NCBI GenBank assembly: GCA_022414725.1
Contig: CM039462.1
Coordinates: 47,793,601-47,857,600 of the forward strand
DNA: 64,000 nucleotides
Origin: Microglena sp. YARC
Taxonomy: Eukaryota; Chlorophyta; Chlorophyceae; Chlamydomonadales; Chlamydomonadaceae
Direction: 5' to 3'
The number at the start of each line of letters is the position of its first letter. Positions within the stretch are counted from its first letter, which is position 1. This document shows positions 9,480 through 21,311 of this stretch, piece after piece. The position numbers and the translations under genes were made by a program. A model generated the notes under the pieces. The model did not search any database. It saw only the letters and a list, made by a program, of their open reading frames with translations, and was not told where the DNA came from.

Positions 9480-9666
9480 CTGGGATGGACTGCTGGGATT
9501 CCCTTCATCTTTTCTGCCAGATCCTCAAATTGGCTACGAGTCACAGGCCGGGCTGTTTGCACGAGAATGTCGACATCACTCTGAATCCATTGTGTTCCCT
9601 TCACTAAACTCCCATCAATCAAGGCTCTAGCGCTGCTCCCCAGGACTTCATAAGCAGCCAGTTGCA
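9480..9666 (-). CDS. Gene A, upstream exon: nucleotidyltransferase motif
   Basis: A 187-bp exon with acceptor ctctaaacag|TGCAACTGG and donor CCCAG|gtatga. It ends in phase 2, exactly what the exon at 6335-6587 requires. It contains ALIDGSLVKGT followed by SDVDILVQT, the GS...SDxDxxV signature of the DNA polymerase beta-type nucleotidyltransferase fold; the two Asp are the first metal ligands. The third acidic residue is not obvious in the following exon, so activity is uncertain. Upstream exons and the start codon were not found; they would lie between about 9700 and 15400. Confidence 0.75.
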
Positions 9667-9704
9667 CTGTTTAGAGTTTGAAGGTTTGAGATTGGTGTGC
9701 AGAA

Positions 9705-9780
9705 GCATTTTTGTTGTTGTTGCTGTTGTTGTCGTTGTTGTTGCTGATGTTGTTGTTGTTGTTGTTGTTGTTGTTGCTGT

Positions 9781-9829
<49 letters not shown>

Positions 9830-9845
9830 GCTGCTGTTGTTGTCC
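9705..9845. repeat. (TTG)n microsatellite
   Basis: About 45 triplets with occasional CTG and GTC. A pyrimidine-rich CCCTCC tract follows to 9945, and (AGC)n lies at 9963-9997. They sit directly upstream (minus strand) of the gene A exon and give false polyglutamine and polyvaline frames. Confidence 0.95.
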
Positions 9846-9960
9846 TCGTAGTCCTCCTCCTCCACCTCCTTCACCTCTTTTCTCCTCCCCTCCCTCCCCC
9901 TCCCTCTCCCCTCCCTCCCTCTCCCCTTCCTCTCCCTCCCCCTTCAGTTGTATAGGTGTG

Positions 9961-9997
<37 letters not shown>

Positions 9998-10604
9998 CAA
10001 GGATGATCCAAGTACGTGTTCTCAATTTCGTGATTATGATTTGTTCGGAACCAGTGCATTAAATGCTCATTGGTCGGCCCGAAGGCAGGCAGACCTATGC
10101 ATCGACACCACTATACGGTTATTGAAATTGCCGGTTTTAGACGAAATAACCGGTCGAAACCACAATTCGTAGGTAGGAAAATGATAGGTTTAGCAAAACC
10201 ACCGGAAATTGCAGAAATAACCGGTCGAAAGCTCGCAACGTATAACGACATTACCGACCATACCAAACTTCCCTGCTTCTCTTCAGGTACTCTCGTACCC
10301 CCCGTACCCGGGACCCGGTTGACTCGAGGCGGCCAGTACACCTTTTACCCATCGTCGTTCATTACTTCCTTTCCCTCAAGCACAACGTTCCTTCATATGT
10401 GGCATCCCGACTCAGCACCCATCATCGCTACCCGTGTATTCCGACCCTTCATAGCCATATTGTAACTGAATGCACACAATAGCTCACCGCCCCCGTTACT
10501 ACAACCTAATAGTCGGACTCACCCAGTACGACGCAGGATCCCCAGGGCCGACCTCCATTTCTCATTTCAATTAACCCCTCATTTCAATTAACCCCTCCAG
10601 TTAA

Positions 10605-10855
10605 TGTCAAGGTTGCCTACATCTCTTATGATTTGTTAGGAACCAGTGCATCAAGTGTTCAATTCAATGAGCTCCTCCTGGTAATGTAAAGGTTGCCTAC
10701 AACTATGTATGATTTGTAAGGAACCAGTGCATCGATTTTTCTTTCAATAAGCCCCTCGAGGAAATGTCAAGGTTGCCCACTCCTCTTTATGATTTGTTTG
10801 GAACCAGTGCATCGAATGTTCTTTCAATAAGCCCCTCCTGGTATCTTGGACTTGA
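10605..10855. repeat. Approximately 84-bp degenerate tandem repeat
   Basis: Three units share AAGGTTGCC, then TATGATTTGT, then GGAACCAGTGCATC and CAATAAGCCCCTC. A single related stretch lies at 10033-10070. Confidence 0.75.
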
Positions 10856-10925
10856 CCTAGGTCACATAGCTTCAGCCAGCAATTTGGCTGCTCGCCGTCT
10901 TCAGCAGCAGAACAATTATTAACAG
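10847..10925. repeat. Family S repeat copy
   Basis: Matches the motif at 7140-7205 almost exactly (AGCAATTTGGCTGCTCGCCG). Confidence 0.6.
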
Positions 10926-11372
10926 GAAATGTAAATGCGAACAAAACACCTTTTTAATTTTTCCATGTTTTTTTCATCTGGGGAAAGTTCTGCTAATGCA
11001 AAGGTTGCCTGCAACTCCTTAGGACTTCAGGTAGGTTGGGCTAGTCCCTTCAGCCTATTTTGCTACCCCTGGACTGTAATATGCATATAAAGGATCAAAC
11101 TCAACAACAGTAACAAGCATACACACACATAGCTGCCTACCTGCTTCAATCACTTTAGTGTGTTAACAGGTATTCATAAAACATGTTGCTTGATCCTTCA
11201 GTCCTTCACACAAGCGCTGTAAGACCAGGGCCTCTTGCTTGCACACAAGCTCGGAAAGCAGCACTATGGGCGGATGTTTGATTTTGGCAGCCTGCAGGAT
11301 TGTAAGGCGTAGTGCTCATTTCACTCAATAAAGCTTCTGAGTTTAAACTAATAGGTTGACAGATCCAATCAT

Positions 11373-11417
<45 letters not shown>

Positions 11418-11480
11418 TAGCATCAGCATCAGCATTAGCATCAGCATCAACATCAGCATCAGCATCAACATCAGCGCCAG
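11373..11480. repeat. (AGC)n followed by CATCAG-type triplets
   Basis: A pure AGC run to about 11415, then interrupted triplets. The alanine- and aspartate-rich frame across it is not supported by splice sites or homology. Confidence 0.9.
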
Positions 11481-11579
11481 CATCAATTATCAATTGTTCC
11501 AGATTATTCAATACATTGTTTATAGAGTATCTATTGATCAAACCTGTGGATGCACTTCATTTTGCTGCAGCACCAGATA

Positions 11580-12880
11580 TAGGTGAACAAACCAGAGGAG
11601 ACTGACTAGGCTGATCTAGCCACTCTCCTTACCATAAGTCTCATAACCATCTTTCATTACCACCTCTCTTAACCATAATTCCATCACCATAAGTCGCCAT
11701 GAAGACTGACTATTGGGGCAACGCATTTCATTGTATTCAGCCGGTATTCAGAGACAAATGTGCGAGACAACTCTACTTGAAAATCACCCTGAAAATCGCC
11801 CGAAGGCGAGACTACTTTAATCAAGGGCGAGCTTAACTAGAGGTAGCCGAATAAGAGCAGCCGGGTTGACGAGAATCGGCAGGTGACGTGGGCACACTTG
11901 TGGACATGCGCATGCGACAGATTGGGCCACCGAGATTGGGCGTAGGGCAGGGGCCATGCAGTGGTCTGCGGTCGACACATATATCTGGATATATATATCG
12001 GAGCATCCTGATCACATGGAACCAGGCTTCATGTTTCGAGGCTGGGCCAGTCCTGCAAGCCTACCTGGCCTCCCATGGAACTGGAACTAGGCAGGTGGAG
12101 CACTCTCAAACACACGTCTGCTTTGCGTTTCTCTTAATATATTTCTTTCCCTTCTCACACGAGTTAGTTGACCAGCCCTTCCATGCGTCCTCATGCTTGC
12201 CCTGGATCCATGTTGATGTCTGGGAAAAAAGCCCCTTGCCAGCATTGCAGGCCCTTCTTCTACTACTCTGAAGATAATGCAGTGTTGTTTGAGAAGATGA
12301 CACACGGGGATCGGAAGCGCCCTCAGTCTTAAGTATGTTACAGTGCAGGGGTAGACATAAGTCAAATAGGCGATCTGGAGTAACTTGCCCAAGCTCGAAA
12401 ATCAAGATTATTAACGGTAGCTTGATGCGACCTGGCAGATTTCGCTATACATAAATGATAGCGCCTCGGGTGGATAAGTTTGTCAAATGGCTAGGCGAGT
12501 TTCCAGGCGGAGATCTCGACCTCGTCAATCGCAATCGTCACCAGTCACCCATTTTCACCTTGGCTGAGAACCGAAAGTCTGGGTCATTCTCCCGTTCATA
12601 AATACTTCAACTTTTTAGACCCCATCAGGACTACCAGTTGGAGGTGTTTGTTTCCTGTTCTCCTGGCGGACGACCAACTGCTCTATGTCATGGTGTTATG
12701 AACGATATACGGGGGGTGGAACAAGGGAGGTACGTCATATCCAGAGGATCATATCATAACACCATACCATAATATAAAGCGGTCGGTCAATATCATATGT
12801 ATTACTACATTTTCGCTTTAGCCCCCTCTGGAGCCCCAGGCAGGCAGGGTCACGGGGCTGAAGCTTTAATCGCTGTAGCC
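11580..12880. other. No gene recognised
   Basis: Mostly unique sequence. Open frames near 12087-12405 show no recognisable motif and no convincing splice context. Upstream exons of gene A could be hidden here. Confidence 0.4.
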
Positions 12881-13263
12881 ACCTCCCCCCCCCCCCCCCC
12901 ATACACATTTGTCGACTTTTTTCGATGGTTTTCGGGGCTTATGACTCCTCTAAACCCCGATTCCGATGCGCGGTACACGAGCAACTTTTTAGCGTCTCCC
13001 TGTGTCGGTGTCCAGTTTTTTGGGGATCTGGGCCATAACTTGTAATTAAGCCCATGGCGAATTTTATGTCTGCAGATTGGGAGAACGCAAACATTTTCCT
13101 GCCATGGCGAAATTCCATACTAAAACTGCAGGGGGGGGGGACTTCTAACCAAAATGACACCATCACCCAACTTTGTAGATATCATCAATAGGATGAAGAA
13201 TCCGGTTTTATCTCCTAATTTGGCCCAGTAGAAAAAAGTGCTGGTCCTCCAAAGTTTGGGGCC

Positions 13264-13264
13264 T

Positions 13265-13296
<32 letters not shown>

Positions 13297-13297
13297 C
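13264..13297. repeat. Poly-G tract
   Basis: An uninterrupted run of about 30 G. A C run lies at 12886-12900 and shorter G runs near 13130 and 13668. These are potential G-quadruplex sites and also error-prone positions for sequencing. Confidence 0.85.
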
Positions 13298-13462
13298 GAG
13301 GGGAAAATCTGACATTTTCAAAAATTATGTACTTTCCAAGCACTTTTTTCTAGCCCTCAGAATGACATGGGAGTGGAATTAGGGTGTTCCCCCAAGTGTT
13401 CCTCTATTAAATACCAGTCCATTTATGCTATCGGGGTAGAGATCCACCACATATTTTGCCCA

Positions 13463-13775
13463 GGGCAGAGGGTGGTGGTGGTGGTGGTGTGGGTGGGTGG
13501 GTGGGGGCGGGTGAGGGGGGGGCAGCCATGGCATTTGCCCTGGCGTCGAGCTGCAGGTCAAACGGTGAATGTGTTGCCACCTAAACCACCGTATTCTCTT
13601 CAACGGCTGGCCTGTGCTTGATAAGATGCAGGGGGTCCAGGGTGGTGGTGGTGTGTGTGTGTGAGAGTGGGGGGGGGGGGGGGGGGTCGAGGGGGGCAGC
13701 CATGGCTTTTGCCCTTGTGTCAAACTGCTGTTTAAACGGTGAGAGTGTTGCCACATACAGCATGCACTCAAACCG
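13463..13775. repeat. Tandem duplication of about 170 bp
   Basis: Two diverged copies share GGTGGTGGTG, GGGGGGCAGCCATGGC, TTTGCCCT, TCAAAC-GGTGA and GTGTTGCCAC. They give overlapping proline/histidine-rich frames on the minus strand that are not credible genes. Confidence 0.7.
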
Positions 13776-13795
13776 CTGTTGTGTACCCCGTGCAA

Positions 13796-13998
13796 TGCTT
13801 TTCTTTTCAGCTGCAAGCAGCAGCTTCTAGGTAGCTCCCTGGGCTCTCTCTTCATCCAAACCTTAGGCAACCTAGTGCACCTGCAAGCTCATATCGTACG
13901 CTCCCCAGTGCTCCAGGGCGGCCTAGTGCACCTTGAAGCTGACAAAATCAGCTATCCAGAAGGGCTGACATATTTGGGTGTAGCACTTCCTCTGCAGA
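13796..13998. mobile_element. M2 element, one end intact
   Basis: Starts CTTTTCTTTTCAGCTGCAAG followed by CAGCAGCTTCTAGGTAGC. It shares the interior TCTTCATCCAAAC with the copy at 57250. The opposite terminal repeat is missing. Confidence 0.6.
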
Positions 13999-14059
13999 GT
14001 ATTGAAGGTGGGCACATTAGGGGCCAAGGGGCCCTAATCCCCAAGCCCTACCAAACAAT

Positions 14060-14505
14060 GTAACATTGATGATGATGATTTTCTATGTTTCAAACATTAC
14101 CAATGGTCTCTAGACCAACCTAAATGGAGAGACCTTTAAAAATCCTGTAAAATGAGCCTAATTAGACACCATAACACTCAGTGGTGGCTGAGATAGTGGC
14201 TGTATAGTGGGTTCCGGAGCCGGGGGGGGGGAGGGGGGTCTGCAGAAGGGTGCCTCAGCACTTTTTTGTGATGGTGTATTTCACTTTATGTTTTGCCCCC
14301 CCCCTGCTTAACTGCCCAGAAATCAACCTCGGACTTTCGCCCTGAACCACTCAGATTGAAATACCCGAAAGAATGCGGTGTTTATTCAGATCGACCTGTA
14401 AATTTCAGACCGATCTGAGACGATTTCAGGCCGGTCTGAACATTTTCAGATCATGTGCTTAGGCCTAAGTTAGACAAGACGACTAGAGCTGTCTTCCTGA
14501 GATTG
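14060..14505. other. No gene recognised
   Basis: Contains G- and C-rich runs near 14222 and 14300 and a short CAGACCGATCTGA-type motif. No coding signal is seen. Confidence 0.4.
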
Positions 14506-14511
14506 TCTGAT

Positions 14512-14965
14512 TGAATGTTTCCACTCCGTCACTCTTGCCACTCTGTCAATCTTGCCACACTGCCACTGTTTCCACTCCGACACTCTCGCCACTTGTCAGT
14601 CGCCACTCTGTCACTGTTTGCACCCCGTCAATCTTTCCACTCTGTCACTGTTTCCACTCAGTCACTCTTGCCACTCTGTCACTGCTTCCACTCCATAAAT
14701 CTTGCCACTCTGCCACTTGTCTGTTTACACTCCGTCACTCCTGCCACTCCATCACTCAAGCCACTCTGTCACTGCTTCCACTCCGTCACTCTTGCCACTT
14801 GTCAGTCGCCACTCTGTCACTGTTTCCACTCCGTCACTCTTGCCACACTGCCACTGCTTCCACTCTGTCACTCTTGCCACTTGTCAGTCGCCACTCTGTC
14901 ACTGCTTCCACCCCGTCAATCTTTCCACTCTGTCACTCTGCCACTTGTCTGTTGCCACCCTCTAA
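14512..14965. repeat. 17-bp minisatellite
   Basis: About 26 units alternating CACTCTGTCACTGTTTC and CACTCCGTCACTCTTGC types. All three plus-strand frames stay open, which explains three overlapping serine/leucine/histidine-rich frames. Confidence 0.9.
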
Positions 14966-15085
14966 ATATGTGAGAAGTTTATAAATCTTGCCATATTGCG
15001 GATCAAATGGTGATGCAAACTTTGTCAATTCAAGGCGGACAAATCCATAGGAGCCAGTTTCAACACACCCACGTTGAGGGGTAAT

Positions 15086-15293
15086 CCCGTTTCAACGAAT
15101 GGCTCTATGGTAGAGCTCGTTGAGACAAGAATGTGCCGAGGTGCGGGGTCAAATCCCTACAAGTGCGCTTTAGTGTTCGCGGTCACTGTCAACCGTTATG
15201 GTAGCTTTGCCCAGGTAACTTAGCTTTGCCCGTTCACTACCGCCGAATGACGGGGCTCCCTTAACTCAACGCCCCACCAGGCATTATCATTAC
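15086..15293 (+). mobile_element. tRNA-derived SINE, head type 2
   Basis: The head has A box ATGGCTCTATGGTAGAGC and B box GGGTCAAATCCC. The body has GTCAACCGTTATGGTAGC and ends CCCCACCAGGCATTATCATT. The body is the same as in type 1 elements, but the head comes from a different tRNA. Confidence 0.8.
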
Positions 15294-15417
15294 TGTCAAC
15301 ACACCCACATTACCCCACTGACAAGCAGCAACAGCACACACAACCAGCCCCCAAACACTGCCTGCCTGCAGCCTGCATTACTACATAGCACTACTGTCCC
15401 ATGCACATCTGCTGATG

Positions 15418-15639
15418 TTATCTCGTGCGACCCATCCCCTGCACCCCTCCTCCCCTCCCCTCGGTAGTTCTGCTCAAAAACACTTGTGCACCACCACCAC
15501 TACCACCACCAGCAGCAGCAGCGTCGACCTGCGTCTCAAGCGCCTCATTTGAGAGCCTCTCCTTCTCTGCCTTCACCACTTCCACCAGGAACAGCCAGTC
15601 CTCCATGGACTTGACATGGAACATGCATAGCTGAGGCAC
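15418..15639 (-). CDS. GT31 glycosyltransferase, exon 6 (C-terminus)
   Basis: The terminal exon of gene B. The acceptor is cacccatcag|GTGCCTCAG, in phase 0 as required by exon 5. It encodes residues 405-477, ending GRTR and TAA. The first 35 residues (QLCMFHVKSMEDWLFLVE, KAEKERLSNEALE) look like genuine folded and helical sequence. The rest is a low-complexity Ala/Gly/Ser tail from triplet repeats. The first 24 bases of the exon with the splice acceptor are copied many times in the adjacent intron (15640-17450). No donor precedes the stop, so this is taken as the last exon. Confidence 0.8.
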   Translation of the reverse strand: MPQLCMFHVKSMEDWLFLVEVVKAEKERLSNEALETQVDAAAAGGGSGGGAQVFLSRTTEGRGGGVQGMGRTR

Positions 15640-16794
15640 CTGATGGGTGTGGTGTGTGGTGGTGAGGTGTGTTGTTTGTGGAGAGGAATGTGGGGTGGGG
15701 TATTGTGGGTTGGACTTGACATGGAACATGCAAAGCTGAGGCACCTGAGGGGTGTGGTGTGTGGTGTGGGTTGGTGTGGTGTGGTGTGGAGTGAGGAGTG
15801 TGGTGTGGGTTGGGTTAGTGTGCTGTGTGGTGTGGGTTAGTGTGAGTGTGGTGTGTGTGGGAGGGGTGTGGGGTGGGCTGAGGCACCTGAGGGGAGTGTG
15901 GTGTGTGGTGGTGTGGTTTGTGGAGTGGAATGTAAGGTGGGGTATTGTGGGGTGGGTTGACATGGAACATGCACAGCTGAGGCACCTGTGGTGTGTGGTG
16001 TGGGTTGATGTAGTGTGGAGTGAGGAGTGAGGAGTGTGGTGTGGGTTAGGTTAGTGTGGTGTGTGGTGTGGGTTGGTGTGGTGTGGTGTGGAGTGAGGAG
16101 TGTGGAGTGGGTTGGTGTGGTGTGGAGTGAGGAGTGAGGAGTGTGGTGTGGGTTGGATTAGTGTGGTGTATGGGTGGGGGTTTGTGTGGTGTGGTGTGGG
16201 TTGGGGTGTGGTGTGGTGTGGAGTGAGGAGTGGTGGTGTGGGTTGGTGTGGTGTGGAGTGAGGAGTGAGGAGTGTGGTGTGGGTTGGATTAGTGTGGTGT
16301 GTGGTGTGGGTTGGTGTGGTGTGGTGTGGAGTGAGGAGTGTGGTATGGGTTGGGTTAGTGTGGTGTGTGGTGTGGTTTAGTGTGTGTGTGGTGTGTGTGT
16401 GGGGGGGGTGTGGGGTGGGCTGAGGCACCGGAGGGGAGTGTGGTGTGTGGTGGTGTGGTTTTGTGGAGTGGAATGTGGGTGGGGTATTGTGGGGTGGGTT
16501 GACATGGAACATGCACAGCTGAAGCACCTGAGGGGTGTGGTGTGTGGTGTGTGGTGTGTGTTGGAGTGTGGAGTGTGGAGTGTGGTGTGTGGTGTGGAGT
16601 GTGGAGTGTGGTGTGTGTGTGTCGTGTTTGGAGTGTGGTGTGTGGAGTGTGGTGTGTTGTGGGTGTGTTGTGGGTGTGGTGGTGTGTGGAGTGTGGTGTG
16701 TTTGTGGTGTGGAATGTGGTGTGGGGTATTGTGGGTCGGTCTTGACATGGAACATGCACAGCTGAAGCACCTGAGGGGGGTGTTGTGTGGAATG

Positions 16795-16832
<38 letters not shown>

Positions 16833-17450
16833 GTGTGTGGTGTGGGCTGAGGCACCTGAGGGGGTGGTGTGTGGAATGGAGTGTGTGCGTGTGTGTGTGT
16901 GTGTGGTGTGTGTGTGGTGTGTGGTGTGTGTGGTGGTGGTGTGTGGTGTGTGGTGTGGGGCTGAGGGCACCTGAAGGGGGGTGGTGTGTGGAATGGAGTG
17001 TGTGGTGTGTGTGTGTGTGTGTGTGTTGTGTGGTGGTGTGTTGGTGTGGGTGAGGCACCTGTGTGTGGAATGGAGTGTGTGTGTGTGTGTGTGGTGTGTG
17101 TGTGTGGTGTGTGGTGTGGCTGAGGCAACTGAGGGGTGGTGGTGTGTGGAATGGAGTGTGTGTGGTGTGTGTGTGTGTGGTGTGTGGTGTGGGCTGAGGC
17201 ACCTGCGGGGGGTAGTGTGTGGAATGGAGTGTGTGTGGTGTGTGTGTGGTGTGTGGTGTGGGCTGAGGCACTGAGGGTTTGTGGTGTGTGTGTGTGTGAG
17301 GTGTGGGCTGAAGCAACTGAGGGTGGGTGGTGTGTGGGGTGGGCTGTGACACCTGAGGGTTAGGGTTTGGGTAGTGTGGTGTGTGGTGTGTGTGGTGTGG
17401 GGTGGGTTGGGGTAGTGTGGGTCGGGTTGGGTTGGTGTGGTATGTGGAGT
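15640..17450 (-). repeat. Array of exon 6 3' splice junctions
   Basis: Four long decoys (near 15717-15750, 15957-15989, 16499-16530 and 16741-16772) repeat the exon 6 start plus acceptor: on the plus strand TTGACATGGAACATGCACAG followed by CTGAGGCACCTGA. At least nine shorter ones repeat only CTGAGGCACCTGAGGG. Between them lies GTGTGG satellite. Every decoy keeps the CAG|GTGCCTCAGC acceptor context on the minus strand. The proline/threonine/histidine frames here are read-through of the satellite. Confidence 0.85.
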
Positions 17451-17739
17451 CAGGTGTGTAGTTTGCGATGTGATGTGATGTGTGGGGTGGGTGGGGTGGC
17501 GTGGTGCGTGGTGTGTGGGGCAGGTTGAGGTAGTGTTGGTTGGTGTGGTGTGTAGGGTGGTGTGGGTTGGTGTGGTGTGGTGTGTGGTGTGTGGGCTGGA
17601 AGTGGGTGGGGTAGGGGTGCGCCCGTGGAGAACAAACACATTTGGATGGTGCGTGTGTGATGTGGTGTGGTGTGCGTGGTTTGGGCTGGTGTGGTGTGGT
17701 GTGTGTGGGGGTAAGGAGCAAGTGGAGCAGATATGCATA

Positions 17740-20700
17740 TACCGTAAGAGCGAATCTTAGCCGGCATCATTACAACGTGCTTCTCCCCCCTTACACCCTC
17801 CTCCTCCCTTACTTGTCCCACCCCATTCATAACTCCCCTTGCACTCCTCCTCCTCCCACCCCACTCCCTGCATATCTGGATCACCTTGGGGCGAATCTCA
17901 GCCGCATCAATGACACCTTGTGCTCCCCTCCCTTGCACCCCTCCTCCTCCCTACCCCACCCTCCATGTGTACCTCCTCCCTACCCACCCCTCCATGTGTA
18001 CCCCTCCTCCCCCACCACTCGTCCTCCCTTTCTTCTCCCCACCCAGACCCTGCATATCTGCAACACCCTGGGGCGAAACTCAGTCACCATGAATGACACC
18101 TTGTGCTCTCCTCCCCTTGCACCCCTCCTCCTCCCTTTTTATCCCCACCCTTGCAATAGAGCCCTTGCACCCTCCTCCTCCTTCCTTCTCCCCACCTTGC
18201 ATAGATCCGCCTTGCACCCCTCCTCCTCCCTTCCTTCTCCCACCCCCTGCATAGATCCCCTTGCACCCCTCCTCCTCCTTCCTTCTCCCACCCCCTGCAT
18301 AGATCCCCTTGCCCCCTCTCCTCCCTTCCTTCTCCCCACCCCTGCATAGATCCCCTTGCACCCTCCTCCTCCCTTCCTTATCCCCACTCCTGCATAGATC
18401 CCCTTGCACCCCTCCTCTCCCTTCCTTATCCCCACCCCCTGCATAGATCCCCTTTCACCCCTCCTCCTCCCTTCCTTCTCCCCACCCCTGCATAGATCCC
18501 CTTGCACCCCTCCTCCTCCCTTCCTTATCCCCACCCCTTGTATAACACCCTTGCACCCCTCCTCCTCCCTTCCTTCTCCAGCACCCTTGCATAGATCCCC
18601 TTGCACCCCTCCTCCTCCCTTCCTTATCCCCACCCCTTGCATAGATCCCCTTGCACCCTCCTCCTCCTTCCTTCTCCCCACCCTGCATAGATCCCCTTGC
18701 ACCCTCCTCCTCTCCCTTCTCCCCCCCCTGCATAGATCCCCTTGCACCCCTCCTCCTCCCTTCCTTCTCCCACCCCCTGCATAGATCCCCTTGCACCCCT
18801 CCTCCTCCCTTTCCTTCTCCCCACCCCTGCATAGATCCCCTTGCACCCCTCCTCCTCCCTTCCTTCTCCCCACCCCCTGCATAGATCCCCTTGCACCCCT
18901 CTCCTCCCTTCCTTCTCCCCACCCCCTGCATAGATCCCCTTGACCCCTCCTCCTCCCTTCCTTATCCCCACCCCTGCATAGATCCCCTTGCATCCCTCCT
19001 CCTCCCTTCCTTATCCCCACCCCCTGCATAGATCCCCTTGCACCCCTCCTCCTCCCTTCCTTTATCCCACCCCTTGTATAACACCCCTTGCACCCCTCCT
19101 CCTCCCTTCCTTCTACCCACCCCCTGCATAGATCCCCTTGCACCCCTCTTCCTCCCTTCCTTATCCCCACCCCTTGTATAACACCCTTGCACCCCTCCTC
19201 CTCCCTTCCTTCTCCCCACCCCCTGCATAGATCCCCTTGCACCCCTCCTCCTCCCTTCCTTATCCCCACCCCTTGTATAACTCCCTTTGCACTCCTCCTC
19301 CCTACCCCCACCCTCCATGTGTACCCCTCCTCCTCCTACCCCACCCCTCCATGTGTACCCCTCCTCCTCCCTACCCCACCCCTCCATGTGTACCCTCCTC
19401 CTCCCTACCCACCTCCATTTGTACCCTCCTTCCCCACCACTCGTCCTCTCTTTCTTCTCCCCACCCCAACCCTGCATATCTGCAACACCCTGGGGCGAAT
19501 CTCAGTCACCATGAAGGACACGTTGTTCTCCCCTCCCCTTGCACCCTTCTTCCTCCCTTCCTTCTCCCCACCCCTGCATAGATCCCTTGCACCCCTCCTC
19601 CTCCCTTCCTTCTCCCACCCCTGCATAGATCCCCTTGCACCCTCCACTTCCCCACCTCACCCCTTCCTTTGCACCCCTCCTCCCCACCGCAGAAAAAGGG
19701 GCGCCTTGGGCATATCTCAGCCGCCACCAATTTCACTTTGTCCTTCCTCCCCTTGCACCCCTCCGCCTCACCACCCCACCCTTCCCATGCACCTTCCACC
19801 CACCCACTTCACCCCACCCCACACCCTGCATAACTGGGTCACCTTGGGGCGAATCTCAGCCACCATGGACACCTTGTCCTCCCTCCCTTACACACCTCCT
19901 CCTCCCTCCTCCTCCCCACCCCCTGCATAACTCCCCTTGCTCCCCTTCCTCCTCCCACCCACCTACCCCTTTCTTTGCACCCTTCCTCCCCACCCCAGAA
20001 AAAGGGCACCTTAGGGCATACCTCAGCCGCCATCAATTTCACTTTGTCCATCCCTCCCCTTGCACCTTCAGCTTCCCCACCCCACATCTTACCTTGCACC
20101 CTTCCACACCACCCTTCCCCCCCCCTTCCTTTGCCCCCCTCCCTCTACCCCCCCCCCCCCCCCCCCCCTTCCCTGCACCCTTCTCCCCACCCCACCCCTT
20201 CCCTTGCACCCTTCACCTCACCCACCCCACCTACCCCCTGCATAATTGGATCACGTTGGAGCAAATCTCAGCCGCCATCAACGACACTTTGTGCTCCCCC
20301 CCCCCTTACCCCCTCCGCCTCCACACACCAAACCTTCCTTTGCGCCCCTCCTCTCCACCCCACCCTCCCTTGCATATCTGGGTCACCTTGGAGAAAAATC
20401 TCAGCCGCCATCAACGACACTTTGTGCTCCCCCCCCCTTACCTCCGCCTCCACACCCCAAACCTTCCTTTGCGCCCCTCCTCTCCACCCCACCCCTCCCC
20501 CTTGCATATTTGGGTCACCTTGGGGTGAATCTCAGCCGCCATCAAGGACATTGGTGCTCCCCCCCCCCTTACACCCCTCCGCTCCACACCGAACCCATCC
20601 TTTGCACCCCTCCTCCCCACTCCGCCCTCCACTTGCACCCCCCGCCTCCCACCCACCCCCCCTTCCCTTCCACCTCACCCCACTCCACCCCTTTCCACCC

Positions 20701-21311
20701 CTCCCCTTGCACCTTGCACCCCCGCCTCCCCACCCCCCCCTTCCCTTCCACCCCACCCCACTCCACCCCTTTCCACCCCACCCCACCCTCCTCCTTCCCA
20801 TCCACTGCATAACTAGGACACCTTTGGGCGAATCTCAGCCGCCATCAATGACACGTTGTGCTCCCCTCCCTTACCCCTCTTCGCCTCCCCACCCCCCCGC
20901 CCTTCCTTTGCACCCCTCCTCTCGCCCCTCCCCTCCCCTTACACCCCTCCTCCCCACCCCCCCTCCCTTACACCCCTCCGCCTCCCACCCCGCCCACACC
21001 CTTACTATGCACCCCTTCTCACGCCCCACCCTCCCCTTGCACCCTCCTCCCCACCCACCCGTCCCCTTACCCCTCCTCGCCTCCCCACACCACCACCCCT
21101 TCCTTTGCACCCCTTCTCTCCGCCCACCCCTCCCTTGCACCCCTCCTCCCCACTCCACCCGTCCCTTACCCCCTCGCCTCCCCACCACCGCCCTTCCTTT
21201 GCATCCCCTCCTCTCCGCCCCACCTCCCCTTGCACCCCTCCTCCCCCCACACCCCTCCCCTTACCCCCCTCCGCCTCCCCACCCTGCCCACCCCCTGCAT
21301 ATCTGGTTCAC
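17740..21311 (-). repeat. Array of exon 5 5' splice junctions
   Basis: Eleven decoys of the exon 5 end plus donor occur near 17751, 17889, 18071, 19491, 19708, 19851, 20011, 20259, 20395, 20523 and 20825. On the minus strand the usual form is ATGGCGGCTGAGATTCGCCC followed by CAAG|gtgacc. They keep most of the coding sense of VSLMAAEIR-K. They are separated by a 49-50 bp C-rich satellite (CCTGCATAGATCCCCTTGCA type, densest at 18140-19640), itself plausibly derived from the junction unit. Confidence 0.85.

Noticed and set aside
11206..11586. Ankyrin-like coding exon (LEQLIIDAGADVD on minus, ALHFAA on plus)
   Set aside because: The two hints are on opposite strands around an AGC microsatellite and neither has splice sites or a second repeat.
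12087..12405. Two overlapping minus-strand frames of about 100 codons
   Set aside because: No recognisable motif and mutually overlapping; no evidence favours either.
16051..17738. Pro/Thr/His-rich frames of 453-556 codons
   Set aside because: Read-through of GTGTGG satellite in the exon 6 junction array; only the exon 6-derived fragments look protein-like.
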